Notes under the pieces: generated by a model | Database searches by the model: none | Told to the model about the DNA's origin: nothing | The model's input: the letters and a program-made list of their open reading frames with translations, nothing else | In this document: piece after piece, positions 1 through 7,800 of the stretch | Layout of the letters: the number at the start of each line of letters is the position of its first letter | Position numbering within the stretch: position 1 is the stretch's first letter | Position numbers and translations under genes: made by a program | Assembly (NCBI GenBank): GCA_005786775.1 | Contig: SYDD01000007.1 | Span: forward strand, 1-15,501 | Reading direction: 5' to 3' | DNA: 15,501 nt | Origin: Opitutaceae bacterium | GTDB taxonomy: Bacteria; Verrucomicrobiota; Verrucomicrobiia; Opitutales; Opitutaceae

Positions 1-2
1 AC

Positions 3-1559
3 GCGGTGGACTTCGTCGGCGGCGTCTCCGGCACCGCCCCCTTCACCTACCAGTGGCGGCGCAACGGCGCGATCCAGGGCGTCTCCACTGCCGCCTGGAC
101 CCTGAGCAACGTCGCCACGGTCAGCAGCGGCATCTGGAGCGTGACCGTCACCAACGCCCGCGGCTCGGTCACCAGCACGATGGCCCTCAACGTAACGACC
201 CGCGCCGTCGCCCCCGTGATCGTGCGCCAGCCCCAGCCCCTCGCCGCGCGCACGGGCCAGACCGCCGCCTTCACGGTCACCGCCACCGGCTCCACCCCGC
301 GTTACCACCTCTGGCGCCGCAACGGCGTCGCCCTCGGCATCGCCACCACCAGCGACACCCTGACGCTCACGGACGTCCAGCCCGGCGACGCGGGCATCTA
401 CTCGGTCGAGGTAAGCAACAGCGGGGGCGCCGTGGCCAGCGCTGACGCGCCACTGACCGTGGCACCCGCCGTGATCGCCCCCACCTTCACCCTGCAGCCG
501 CAGGGCCAGTCCATTTCCACCGGCAGCACCGTCGTCTTCCGTGCGGAGGCCGAGGGGAGCCCCTCCCCGCTCTACCAGTGGCGCAGGAATGGCGCCGCGC
601 TCCCGGGCGCGACGCGCGGCACGCTTGTGCTCCGCAACGCTGGGGCCGCCGAAGCCGGCGCGTACACCTGCGTCGCCACCAACACCGGCGGCACCGCGAC
701 CTCGGCCGCCGCGAGCCTGGCGCTGGCCCCGGCCGCGGCGCCGGGCCGTCTCGCAAACCTCTCCATCCTGACCCGCCTCTCGGCCGCCGCGCCTTCGTTC
801 ACCGTCGGCACCGTCATCGGAGGCGCCGGCACGAGCGGGGCCAAACCGCTGCTCGTGCGCGCCATCGGGCCGGGACTCGCCGCCTTCGGGCTCGAGGACG
901 TCGTGGCCGACCCGCGGCTCGAGCTCATCGGCGCCGCGCCCGTGGGCGCGAACGACGATTGGGGCACGGAGCCCGGCCTGGCCGAGATCTTCCGCGCCAC
1001 CGGCGCGTTCAACCTCGGCACCGGCTCGCGCGACGCCGCCCTGCACCGCCCAGCCCTCGCACCGCGACCGTACAGCGTCGTGGTGGGCGCGAACGGCAAC
1101 CCCGCCGGCGCCGTCTTGGCGGAACTCTTTGACGCGACCTCCGGTCCCGTCTTCACCGCCGCGACCCCGCGGTTGGTCAACGTCTCCGTCCTCCAGCCGA
1201 TACCCGCCGGCACCGTCCTGACCGCCGGCTTCGTCCTCGGCGGCGGGACGGCGCGCACCGTGCTGGTCCGCGCGATGGGCCCCTCGCTGACCCCGTTCGG
1301 CCTCGACGCGGCCCAGGTCCTCGGCGACCCGCGGCTCACGCTGTTCGACGGCGCGTCGCGGCGCATCGCCGGCAATGACAACTGGGGCGGCGACCCGCAG
1401 CTCGCCGCCACCGGCGATGCGGTTGGCGCCTTCCGGCCGCTTGCAGCGGATAGCGCGGACGCGATGCTGCTGCTGACGCTCCCGCCGGGAAGCTACACCG
1501 CGCAGGTGACCGGGCCAGGCGCCGGTATCGCGCTGGTCGAGGTCTACGAGGTGCCCTGA
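3..1559 (+). CDS. Secreted Ig-like domain protein with two C-terminal modules (partial, 5' end missing)
   Basis: The reading frame is open at the left edge. The GTG at 6 lies inside the gene, so the true start and signal peptide are upstream. About 518 residues are visible. Three Ig-like domains can be seen, counted from the GTG: one ending near residue 64, one about 70-152 and one about 155-242. Each carries an (Y/H)xWRRNG strand motif (W17, W103, W192) followed by a D/E-x-G-x-Y strand, as in AGIYSVEVSN and AGAYTCVATN. After these come two tandem copies of a ~125-residue module (251-377 and 392-517) with RAxGPxL, FGL, DPRL, NDxWG and GAF signatures; the protein ends in EVYEVP. Such proteins are common in Opitutaceae and are probably exported or surface-exposed adhesion or matrix proteins. 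No catalytic domain is visible, and the missing N-terminus may carry one. The gene converges with the downstream reductase, 22 bp away. Confidence 0.85.
   Translation, partial: AVDFVGGVSGTAPFTYQWRRNGAIQGVSTAAWTLSNVATVSSGIWSVTVTNARGSVTSTMALNVTTRAVAPVIVRQPQPLAARTGQTAAFTVTATGSTPRYHLWRRNGVALGIATTSDTLTLTDVQPGDAGIYSVEVSNSGGAVASADAPLTVAPAVIAPTFTLQPQGQSISTGSTVVFRAEAEGSPSPLYQWRRNGAALPGATRGTLVLRNAGAAEAGAYTCVATNTGGTATSAAASLALAPAAAPGRLANLSILTRLSAAAPSFTVGTVIGGAGTSGAKPLLVRAIGPGLAAFGLEDVVADPRLELIGAAPVGANDDWGTEPGLAEIFRATGAFNLGTGSRDAALHRPALAPRPYSVVVGANGNPAGAVLAELFDATSGPVFTAATPRLVNVSVLQPIPAGTVLTAGFVLGGGTARTVLVRAMGPSLTPFGLDAAQVLGDPRLTLFDGASRRIAGNDNWGGDPQLAATGDAVGAFRPLAADSADAMLLLTLPPGSYTAQVTGPGAGIALVEVYEVP
756..1136 (+). 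other. C-terminal surface-protein module, copy A (within the Ig protein)
   Basis: Residues 251-377 of the Ig protein, counted from the GTG at 6. Signatures are LLVRAIGPGLAAFGL, VVADPRLEL, GANDDWG, ATGAFNLGTGSRDA and a closing LAELFDA. It aligns with copy B directly downstream and with the C-terminus of the beta-helix protein at 12549-12914. Its strand after SRDAAL (HRPALAPRPYSVVV) departs from the LL-x-TLxPGxYT pattern of the other two copies and is one residue longer. Confidence 0.7.
1179..1556 (+). other. C-terminal surface-protein module, copy B (within the Ig protein)
   Basis: Residues 392-517 of the Ig protein, ending at its C-terminus. Signatures are VLVRAMGPSLTPFGLDA, LGDPRLTLFDG, IAGNDNWGG, AVGAFRPL, DAMLLLTLPPGSYT and the terminal LVEVYEVP. 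It aligns end to end with the last 122 residues of the beta-helix protein, including the terminal EVYE motif. Confidence 0.75.
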
Positions 1560-1581
1560 CCCGCGCGCCGCGCCCGGCGGT

Positions 1582-2403
1582 TCACCAATATTCCTCGACG
1601 TGCATCGTCCCGGACTGCTTGCCGTGGTCCGGGGTGAAGCCGCGGGCCTCAAGCATTCCGCGCACCGAGGAGATCATCTCGGGATTGCCGCACAGGAAAA
1701 CGTCCGCCGCCGAGGGATCGAGCCGCACGCCCGCGCGCTGCTCCACGACCCCCTGTTCCAGGATCTTCGGGATACGCCCAACCTGGCCGCGGAAGTGGGG
1801 ATCCTGCTCCGCCCGCGTGATCGAGGGAATATAGGTGAAATTCGGCCGGAGGCGCGCGAGCGTCTCCAATTCGGCCCGGTAGCCCAGATCCCAGCTGCAC
1901 CGGGCCCCGTGCAGCACGACGAACCGGCGGGAGCTGTCGGCGATGAGCGCCGTGCGGAGCATCGACACGTATGGCGCCAGACCCGTGCCGGTGCCGACGA
2001 GGATCACGGCCTTCCCCGGCGCCACGCGGTCGAGGGTGAAGAGCCCGCTCGCCTTGGGCCCGAGGAACACGCGGCCGCCGTGCGGCAGGGCAAACAGCCG
2101 CGGCGTGAGCCCGCCCTTCGCGACCAGCGCCAGATAAAACTCGACGTAATCCCGCTCCAGGCTCGAGGAGGCGATGCTGTACGCGCGGCGGATGAGCTTG
2201 TCCGGCTCCGGCGCCGTGTCCTCCGGCAGAGCATCCGCGACGCGCGGCTCCCGCCCCGCCAACCCCAGCACCGCGAACTGCCCCGGGGTGAAGTTGAACT
2301 CCCCCGCGTCGGGCCGGACCCGCAGGATCAGCAACTGGGAGTTGAGGGGCTCTCGGCCCACGACCGTGGCGTTGTACGGGGAGGCGGCGACCGGGGTAGT
2401 CAT
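1582..2403 (-). CDS. fpr: Ferredoxin/flavodoxin-NADP+ reductase (E. coli Fpr type)
   Basis: A 273-residue cytoplasmic FAD flavoprotein that moves electrons between NADPH and ferredoxin or flavodoxin. The N-terminal FAD-binding barrel carries RAYSIASS (R73, Y75, S76). The C-terminal NADP-binding Rossmann domain carries GTGTGLAP (137-144) and CGNPEMI (238-244). The protein ends in HVEEYW; a terminal aromatic after EHY/EEY is typical of the E. coli-like subclass and stacks on the flavin. I start at the ATG at 2403 (MTTPVAAS). An upstream GTG at 2502 would add 33 arginine-rich residues unlike the family and would run into the divergent gene. No strong Shine-Dalgarno is visible. Length is slightly above E. 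coli Fpr (~248), partly from a loop around residues 52-70 rich in acidic residues and proline. No ferredoxin or flavodoxin gene lies in the window, so the partner is unknown. Confidence 0.92.
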   Translation of the reverse strand: MTTPVAASPYNATVVGREPLNSQLLILRVRPDAGEFNFTPGQFAVLGLAGREPRVADALPEDTAPEPDKLIRRAYSIASSSLERDYVEFYLALVAKGGLTPRLFALPHGGRVFLGPKASGLFTLDRVAPGKAVILVGTGTGLAPYVSMLRTALIADSSRRFVVLHGARCSWDLGYRAELETLARLRPNFTYIPSITRAEQDPHFRGQVGRIPKILEQGVVEQRAGVRLDPSAADVFLCGNPEMISSVRGMLEARGFTPDHGKQSGTMHVEEYW

Positions 2404-2507
2404 CGTTCCCGACTCTGGCGGTGACGGTTGGCGCAGGGCAACCCGAGAGTTCCGCGCGCCCCGCCTTGCCTCGACCCCGCGGCCCCGGCAGAACCGACGC
2501 ACCTACC
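2404..2507. promoter_or_regulatory. Divergent promoter region between reductase and PLP enzyme
   Basis: This 104-bp gap separates two divergent start codons (ATG 2403 minus, GTG 2508 plus), so it must hold promoters for both unless they are driven from elsewhere. A short inverted repeat, GGTTG at 2426-2430 and CAACC at 2439-2443, lies within it and could be an operator half-site pair or chance. I found no convincing -35/-10 boxes on either strand; the GC-rich sequence makes these hard to judge. Confidence 0.4.
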
Positions 2508-3725
2508 GTGCCCCTCTCCCGCCGCTCCTTCCTGCAGGCCGGTCTCGCCGGCGCCGCCGGTAGCCTCGCCGCCCGCCCCGTCGCCGGCCCCGACGCCGGG
2601 GCGGACTCGCTGCCCTCCCGCTGGCTGGGACGTCCCAAGGACGAGTTGCCCACCCCGGCGCTGGTCCTCGATCTCGACCTGTTCGAGGCGAACCTCGCGC
2701 GGATGGCCCGGCACGCCCACGCCGCCGGCGTCGCCCTTCGCCCCCACGCCAAAACGCACAAGTGCGTGCCGATCGCCCGCCGCCAGCTCGCCGCCGGGGC
2801 CCTTGGCGTCTGCGCCGCCACCATCACCGAGGCCGAGGCCCTCGCCGCGGGCGGCATCGGCGGCATCCTCCTCACCTCCGAGATGGTCGGCCCCGACCGC
2901 CTGCGCCGCCTCACTGCCCTCACCGCCCGCCAGCCCGACACGCTTTCGGTGGTTGATGCGGCCGAACACGCGGACCAACTGGACGCGGCCGCCGCGGCGG
3001 CCGGGGTCGTGCTGAACGTCCTGCTCGACGTCGACCCGGGCAGCCGGCGCACCGGGGTGCAGCCCGGCGGGCCCGCGCGCGCCCTCGCCCAGCACGTGCT
3101 CCGCCGCCGGCACCTGCGGTTGCGCGGCATCCATTGCTATTCGGGGGCCTCGGCCCACGTCATCGGCCACGCCGCCCGCCGCGAGCATTCTGCGCGCGCT
3201 CTGGCGCCGGCGATGGCCACCTTCGCCGAACTGCGCCGCGAGGGCGTGCCCCTCGAGATCTTCAGCGGCGGCAGCACCGGCACCTACGACATCGACCCCG
3301 CGCTCGGCACGTTCACCGAGCTGCAGGCCGGCTCGTATGTCTTTATGGACGTCGACTACCGCCGCATCGGCGGGGCCGGCGGGCCGGTGTACGATGACTT
3401 CGCGCCCGCGCTCGGCGTGATCGCCACGGTGATCAGCCGCAACGAGCCGCGCCGCGCGACGATCGACGCCGGCATCAAGGCCTTCGCCACGGACCGCCGC
3501 TTCGGTCCAGAATGGCGCGCGCATCCCGGCGCCGCGTTCAGCTGGGGCGGCGATGAGCACGGGATCCTCGACCTCGCCACCGTCGGCCGCGACCTCGCGC
3601 TCGGCGAGCGCCTGGAGTTCATCGTGCCGCACTGTGATCCCACAGTGAACCTCTACGACCGCCTGCACTGCCTGCGCCGGGGCGTCGTCGAGGCCGTCTG
3701 GCCCATCGCGCGCGGCCACGCCTGA
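2508..3725 (+). CDS. Tat-exported PLP enzyme of the D-threonine aldolase / D-serine dehydratase-like family (DSD1)
   Basis: A 405-residue fold-III (alanine racemase-like N-terminal barrel) PLP enzyme. The GTG at 2508 puts a twin-arginine signal, SRRSFLQAG, at residues 4-12 followed by an Ala/Gly-rich hydrophobic stretch. The earlier in-frame GTG at 2421 would bury that signal behind 29 Pro/Arg-rich residues. The catalytic domain begins at LPTPALVLDLD (47-57). RPHAKTHK holds the presumed PLP lysine K82. GSTGTYD is a phosphate-binding-like glycine region. The C-terminal PHCDPTVNLYD gives an H-x-D pair (H375, D377) matching the metal ligands of D-threonine aldolases. Family members cleave D-threonine-type beta-hydroxy D-amino acids or dehydrate D-serine; the substrate here is unknown. 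Export suggests periplasmic use of D-amino acids, which is inference. An exported hydrolase follows 68 bp downstream. Confidence 0.87.
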   Translation: MPLSRRSFLQAGLAGAAGSLAARPVAGPDAGADSLPSRWLGRPKDELPTPALVLDLDLFEANLARMARHAHAAGVALRPHAKTHKCVPIARRQLAAGALGVCAATITEAEALAAGGIGGILLTSEMVGPDRLRRLTALTARQPDTLSVVDAAEHADQLDAAAAAAGVVLNVLLDVDPGSRRTGVQPGGPARALAQHVLRRRHLRLRGIHCYSGASAHVIGHAARREHSARALAPAMATFAELRREGVPLEIFSGGSTGTYDIDPALGTFTELQAGSYVFMDVDYRRIGGAGGPVYDDFAPALGVIATVISRNEPRRATIDAGIKAFATDRRFGPEWRAHPGAAFSWGGDEHGILDLATVGRDLALGERLEFIVPHCDPTVNLYDRLHCLRRGVVEAVWPIARGHA

Positions 3726-3750
3726 GGCGGACGCGCCCGCCCCGCCGCGG

Positions 3751-3781
3751 GCTTGCCCCCGCCGCCGCTCCGGCGGCAAGC
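3751..3781. repeat. GC-rich hairpin in the gap before the hydrolase gene
   Basis: GCTTGCC (3751-3757) pairs with GGCAAGC (3775-3781). After a 3-nt bulge (3758-3760), GCCG (3761-3764) pairs with CGGC (3771-3774) around loop CCGCTC. No T-run follows, so a classical intrinsic terminator is unlikely. It shares GCTTGC and CGCTCCGGC words with the gap after the hydrolase gene, which suggests a small dispersed intergenic repeat. Confidence 0.5.
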
Positions 3782-3793
3782 TCCTCCACCCCG

Positions 3794-4756
3794 ATGGCAC
3801 CCCGCCCGTTCTTCGCCGCCCTGCTCCTTGCTGCCCTCGCTGCCCTCGCGTCCGCCGCGACCCCGCCCGCGCCGCCCGAGCCCCCCGTGCCGGCGCCCAC
3901 GCACGCCAACGTGGCCTACGGCGGCCACGAGCGGCAGGTGTTCGACCTCTGGCTCGCGCCCTCTGCCCGGCCCACCCCGCTGATCCTGCACCTGCACGGC
4001 GGGGGCTGGGTCCGGGGCGACAAGGCGAAGGTCGCCGGCCTCGCGCGCTATCTCGCCGCCGGCATTTCCGTCGCCTCGGCCAACTACCGCTTCACCACGC
4101 AGGCGATGCGCGCCGGCGTGGAGCCGCCCGTCGCCTGGCCGCTCGCCGACGCCGCCCGCGTGGTGCAGGTCCTCCGCCATCACGCCGGCCCGTGGAACCT
4201 CGACCCGCGCCGCTTCGCCGCCACCGGTGGCTCGGCGGGCGCCTGCTCCAGCCTCTACCTCGCCTTCCACGAAGACCTAGCCGAGCCGGCCAGCCGCGAT
4301 CCCGTGGCCCGCGAGTCCACCCGCCTCGCTTGCGTCGCGGTCTCCGGCGCGCAGACCACGCTCGATCCCGCCGAGATGCGCGCGTGGACGCCCAACAGCG
4401 TCTACGGCGGCCACGCTTTTGGATTCATGCGTAACCCGGATGACCTCGCCACCCGCGACCGCAGCTTCCCCGAATTCCTCGCCGCGCGGGAGCGGATCCT
4501 GCCTTGGATCCTGCGCTATTCCCCGTTCGCCCACGCGGGCGCGGGCGATCCGCCGACCTACCTGCTCTACCCGGCGCCGCCCGCGCTGGGTCAGCCCCAG
4601 AAGGACCCGACCCACACCGCGAACTTCGGTGTGAAGCTGCAGGAGCGTCTGCGCGCCGCGGGCGTGCCCTGCGAGCTCGTCTACCCCGGCGCGCCCGAAG
4701 TCACCCACCCCGCCATCGAGGATTTCCTCATCGCGCGCCTCACCGCGGGCCGCTGA
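3794..4756 (+). CDS. Exported alpha/beta hydrolase (esterase/lipase-like, BD-FAE/HSL type)
   Basis: 320 residues with a Sec signal peptide: Arg near the N-terminus, hydrophobic 6-19, likely cleavage after ASA around residue 21, then a Pro-rich linker. The fold is a serine hydrolase: HLHGGGW (66-72) gives the oxyanion hole and TGGSAGA (144-150) holds nucleophile S147. VTHPAIEDFL near the end supplies the likely catalytic base H305. The usual acid-bearing HGxxD motif after the strand PPTYLLYP is absent. D271, in KDPTHTANFG, or D252 are the nearest candidates. Relatives are carboxylesterases or carbohydrate esterases acting in the periplasm; substrate unknown. The ATG at 3794 directly precedes the signal peptide and follows a C-rich leader (CCACCCCG) with no Shine-Dalgarno. 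It may be co-transcribed with the PLP enzyme upstream, although a hairpin intervenes. Confidence 0.87.
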   Translation: MAPRPFFAALLLAALAALASAATPPAPPEPPVPAPTHANVAYGGHERQVFDLWLAPSARPTPLILHLHGGGWVRGDKAKVAGLARYLAAGISVASANYRFTTQAMRAGVEPPVAWPLADAARVVQVLRHHAGPWNLDPRRFAATGGSAGACSSLYLAFHEDLAEPASRDPVARESTRLACVAVSGAQTTLDPAEMRAWTPNSVYGGHAFGFMRNPDDLATRDRSFPEFLAARERILPWILRYSPFAHAGAGDPPTYLLYPAPPALGQPQKDPTHTANFGVKLQERLRAAGVPCELVYPGAPEVTHPAIEDFLIARLTAGR

Positions 4757-4770
4757 CACCGCCGCGCCGG

Positions 4771-4834
4771 CACCCGAGCTTGCGTCGGCGCTCCGGCTCG
4801 TAGTCACTCCTCCCTCGCGCCGTCTCGACGGCGC
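4771..4834. repeat. Two adjacent inverted repeats upstream of the efflux operon
   Basis: The 95-bp gap holds CGAGC (4775-4779) opposite GCTCG (4796-4800), with internal words GAGCTTGC and GCGCTCCGG echoing the hairpin at 3751-3781. A perfect palindrome follows: GCGCCGTC (4817-4824), TC, GACGGCGC (4827-4834). The palindrome is bracketed by CTCCTCC-like direct repeats. It could be a REP-like element, a terminator for the hydrolase gene, or an operator for the efflux genes, since its 18-bp dyad ends 17 bp before the pump start codon. The sequence alone cannot decide between these. Confidence 0.5.
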
Positions 4835-4851
4835 CTCCTCCCCGCCCCGGC

Positions 4852-7800
4852 ATGAATCTCCCCTCGCTGGCCCTGCGCCGCCCCTTCACTGTCGTCGTGC
4901 TCGTCGTCGCCGTCGCCCTCGCGGCGGGCCTCGCCCTGCAGCGGATGTCGCGGGACCTCTTCCCGCCCCTCGGCGTGCCCACGATCTACGTCGCCCAGCC
5001 CTACGGCGGGATGGATCCGGCGCAGATGGAGGGCTACCTCACCTACCGGTACGAGTACCACTTCCTCTACATCGCGGGCATCTCCCACGTGGAGTCCAAG
5101 TCCATTCAGGGGGCCTCGATCATGAAGCTCCAGTTCCACCCGGGCACGGACATGTCGCAGGCGATGTCCGAGACGATCGCCCAGGTGAACCGCTCCCGCG
5201 CTTTCATGCCGCCCGGCACCGTGGCGCCCTTCGTGATGCGCTTCGACGCCGGGAGCGTCGCCGTGGGCTACCTGGTCTTCTCGTCCGACAATCCCAACCG
5301 CACCCTCGGGGAGATGCAGGACCAGGCGCTCAACCGCGTCCGCCCCTCCTTCGCCACCCTCCCCGGCGTCTCCGCGCCGCCCCCCTTCGGCGGCAGCTCG
5401 CGCGGCGTCATCGTCAATGTGAACCCTGACCGGATGCGCGCCTACGGGCTCTCGCCCGACGACATCGTCAAGGCCCTCGCCGAGTCGAACCCGATCAGCC
5501 CCTCGGGCAACCTCAACCTCGGGGACAAGTACCCGATCGTCGAGCTGAACGCCATCGTCCGCAACCCGAAGGACCTCGAGGCCACGCTGCTGCGCCGCAC
5601 CGACCAGGGCACGGTCTACCTCCGTGACCTCGCCACGGTCGAGGACGGCGCGGACGTGACCACGTCCTACGCCCTCGCGAACGGCCGCCGTACGGTCTAC
5701 CTGCCGGTGACGAAACGGGCCGACGCCTCCACGCTCGAGGTGGTGCGGCTGGTGAAGGAGAACCTGCCCGAGTTCCAGAAGATCCTGCCCGAGGACATCA
5801 AGGTCAGCTACGTCTTCGACCAGGCCCCCGTCGTCGAGCGCTCGATCCGCGACCTGCTCAAGGAGGGCGGCCTCGGGGCCCTGCTGACGGGCCTGATGGT
5901 GCTGCTCTTCCTGCGCGACTGGCGCACCGCGTTCATCGTGGTGGTGAACATCCCGCTGGCGCTGCTCGCCGCGGCCTTCGCGCTGTGGGTGAGCGGGCAG
6001 TCGATCCACCTGATGACGCTCGGCGGGCTGGCCCTCGCGGTCGGCATCCTCGTGGACGAGGCGACGGTGGCGGTGGAGAACATCCACACGCACCTCGCCC
6101 GTGGCGCCTCCCCCGCCCGGGCCGCCCTCGACGGCACCGCCGAGACCGGCTGGCCGCGCCTGCTGGCGATGCTCTGCATCCTCAGCGTGTTCATTCCCGC
6201 GTTCTTTATGGAGGGTGCCGCCCAGGCCCTGTTCGTCCCGCTGGCGCTGGCGGTCGGCTTCGCGATGATCGCCTCCTACCTGCTGTCGAGCACGCTGGTG
6301 CCCGTGTTATCCGTCTGGCTGCTCCGCGGCCGCGCCGCCCACGCTGCCTCCACGGCGCCCGGTGGCCTCGCCCGGGCCTACGGCTCCCTGCTCGGGGGCC
6401 TCGTCGCTGCCCGCTGGCCGCTCACCCTCGGCTACCTCGCCGCCTGCGGCGCCGCGATCTGGCTGGTTGGCGGCCGCCTTGGCACCGAAATCTTCCCCGC
6501 CGCCGATAGCGGCCAATTTGCCCTCCGCTTCCGCCTGCCCAGCGGCACCCAGGTCGCCGCGACCGAGATCGCCGCCGGCCGCATCCTCCGCGCCATCGAG
6601 CGGGAGGCGGGCGGCGCGGACCGCGTCGAAATCTCCATCGGGATGGTCGGCGTCCACAATTCCAGCTTCCCCGTGAACCTGGTGCACCTCTGGAACGGCG
6701 GCCCCGAGGAAGGCTGGCTTGCGGTGCAGCTCAAGCCGGGTGCCACCACGCGACTTGAGGACCTGAAGGAGCGCCTCCGCGCCACGCTTGCCCGCGAGTT
6801 GCCCGATGTCCGCCTCTCCTTCGAACCGCAGGACATCGTCTCCCGGGTGATGAGCTTCGGCTCGCCCACGCCGGTCGAGATCGCGATCAGCGGTTCCTCC
6901 CTGCCGATCAGCAAGGCCTACGCCGACCGCATCATCGAGCAGCTGCGGAAGCTGCCGGGCTTCCGCGACGTGCAGGTCGCCCAGACGCTCGACTACCCCA
7001 GCCTGGCGGTGAACGTCGACCGCGAGCGCGCCGGCCAGCTCGGGGTGCAGATGAGCGACGTCACCCGCTCCGTGGTCGCCGCCACCACCTCCAGCCGCTT
7101 CACGGTGCCCGTCTACTGGGCCGATCCGAATTCCGGCATTAGCTTCAACGTGCAGGTGCAGATCCCGGAGGCGCGCACGACCTCGGTCGAGGACCTGCAG
7201 AACGTCCCCATCACCTCCAGCCTCGGCGCCCCCGTGCTGCTGCGGAACCTGGCGACGTTCACGCCGGGCACCAGCGTCGGCACTTACGAGCGCTACAACC
7301 TCGCCCGACTGGTCAGCATCACCGCGAACCTGCACGGGATCGACCTCGGCACCGCCGTGCGCCAGATCCGCGCCGCCATCGCCGCCGCCGGCCCCGCCCC
7401 CGAGGCGCGCACGAAGGTCGACCTGCGCGGCCAGATCGTCCCGCTGGAGCAGCTGCTCGGCGGCTTCCGCACCGGCCTCGCAATCGCCGTCGTCGTGATC
7501 CTCCTGCTGCTGGTGGCCCACTTCCAGTCAGTGCGCCTCGCCCTCGCGGTCCTCTCCACGGTCCCCGCCGTGCTCGCCGGGGTCGCGGGGATGCTGCACC
7601 TGACTGGGACGACCCTTAACATCCAATCGACGATGGGCGCGATTATGGCCGTCGGCGTCGCGGTGGCCAACGCCATCCTGCTCGTCACCTTCGCCGAACG
7701 CGCCCGCGCGGCCGGGGGTGACCCGGTGGCAGGAGCCCTCGAGGGCGGCCGCAGCCGGCTCCGCCCGATCCTGATGACGAGCTGCGCGATGATCGCCGGT

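Noticed and set aside
1030..1090. Possible compensating frameshifts in module copy A (HRPALAPRPY segment)
   Set aside because: The frame is correct on both sides, and reading the segment in the other frames does not restore the LLxTLxPGxYT pattern. Ordinary divergence explains it.
1560..1581. Terminator hairpin between the Ig protein and reductase genes
   Set aside because: Only a 4-bp GCCG/CGGC stem can be drawn in this 22-bp GC-rich gap, and no T-tract follows.
2404..2502. N-terminal extension of the NADP reductase to a GTG at 2502
   Set aside because: The extra 33 residues are unlike the family and would consume almost the whole divergent promoter gap. ATG 2403 is preferred.
2421..2507. 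Upstream GTG start for the PLP enzyme
   Set aside because: It would add 29 Pro/Arg-rich residues ahead of the twin-arginine motif, hiding an otherwise well-placed signal. GTG 2508 fits better.
2400..3800. 466-residue minus-strand frame opposite the PLP enzyme
   Set aside because: Antisense shadow. The plus strand carries a complete DSD1 family protein with its PLP lysine and metal ligands.
4804..6093. 429-residue minus-strand reading frame opposite the pump gene
   Set aside because: Composition is His/Arg/Val/Glu-rich with no domain, typical of the antisense frame of a GC-rich gene. The plus-strand RND permease is unambiguous here.
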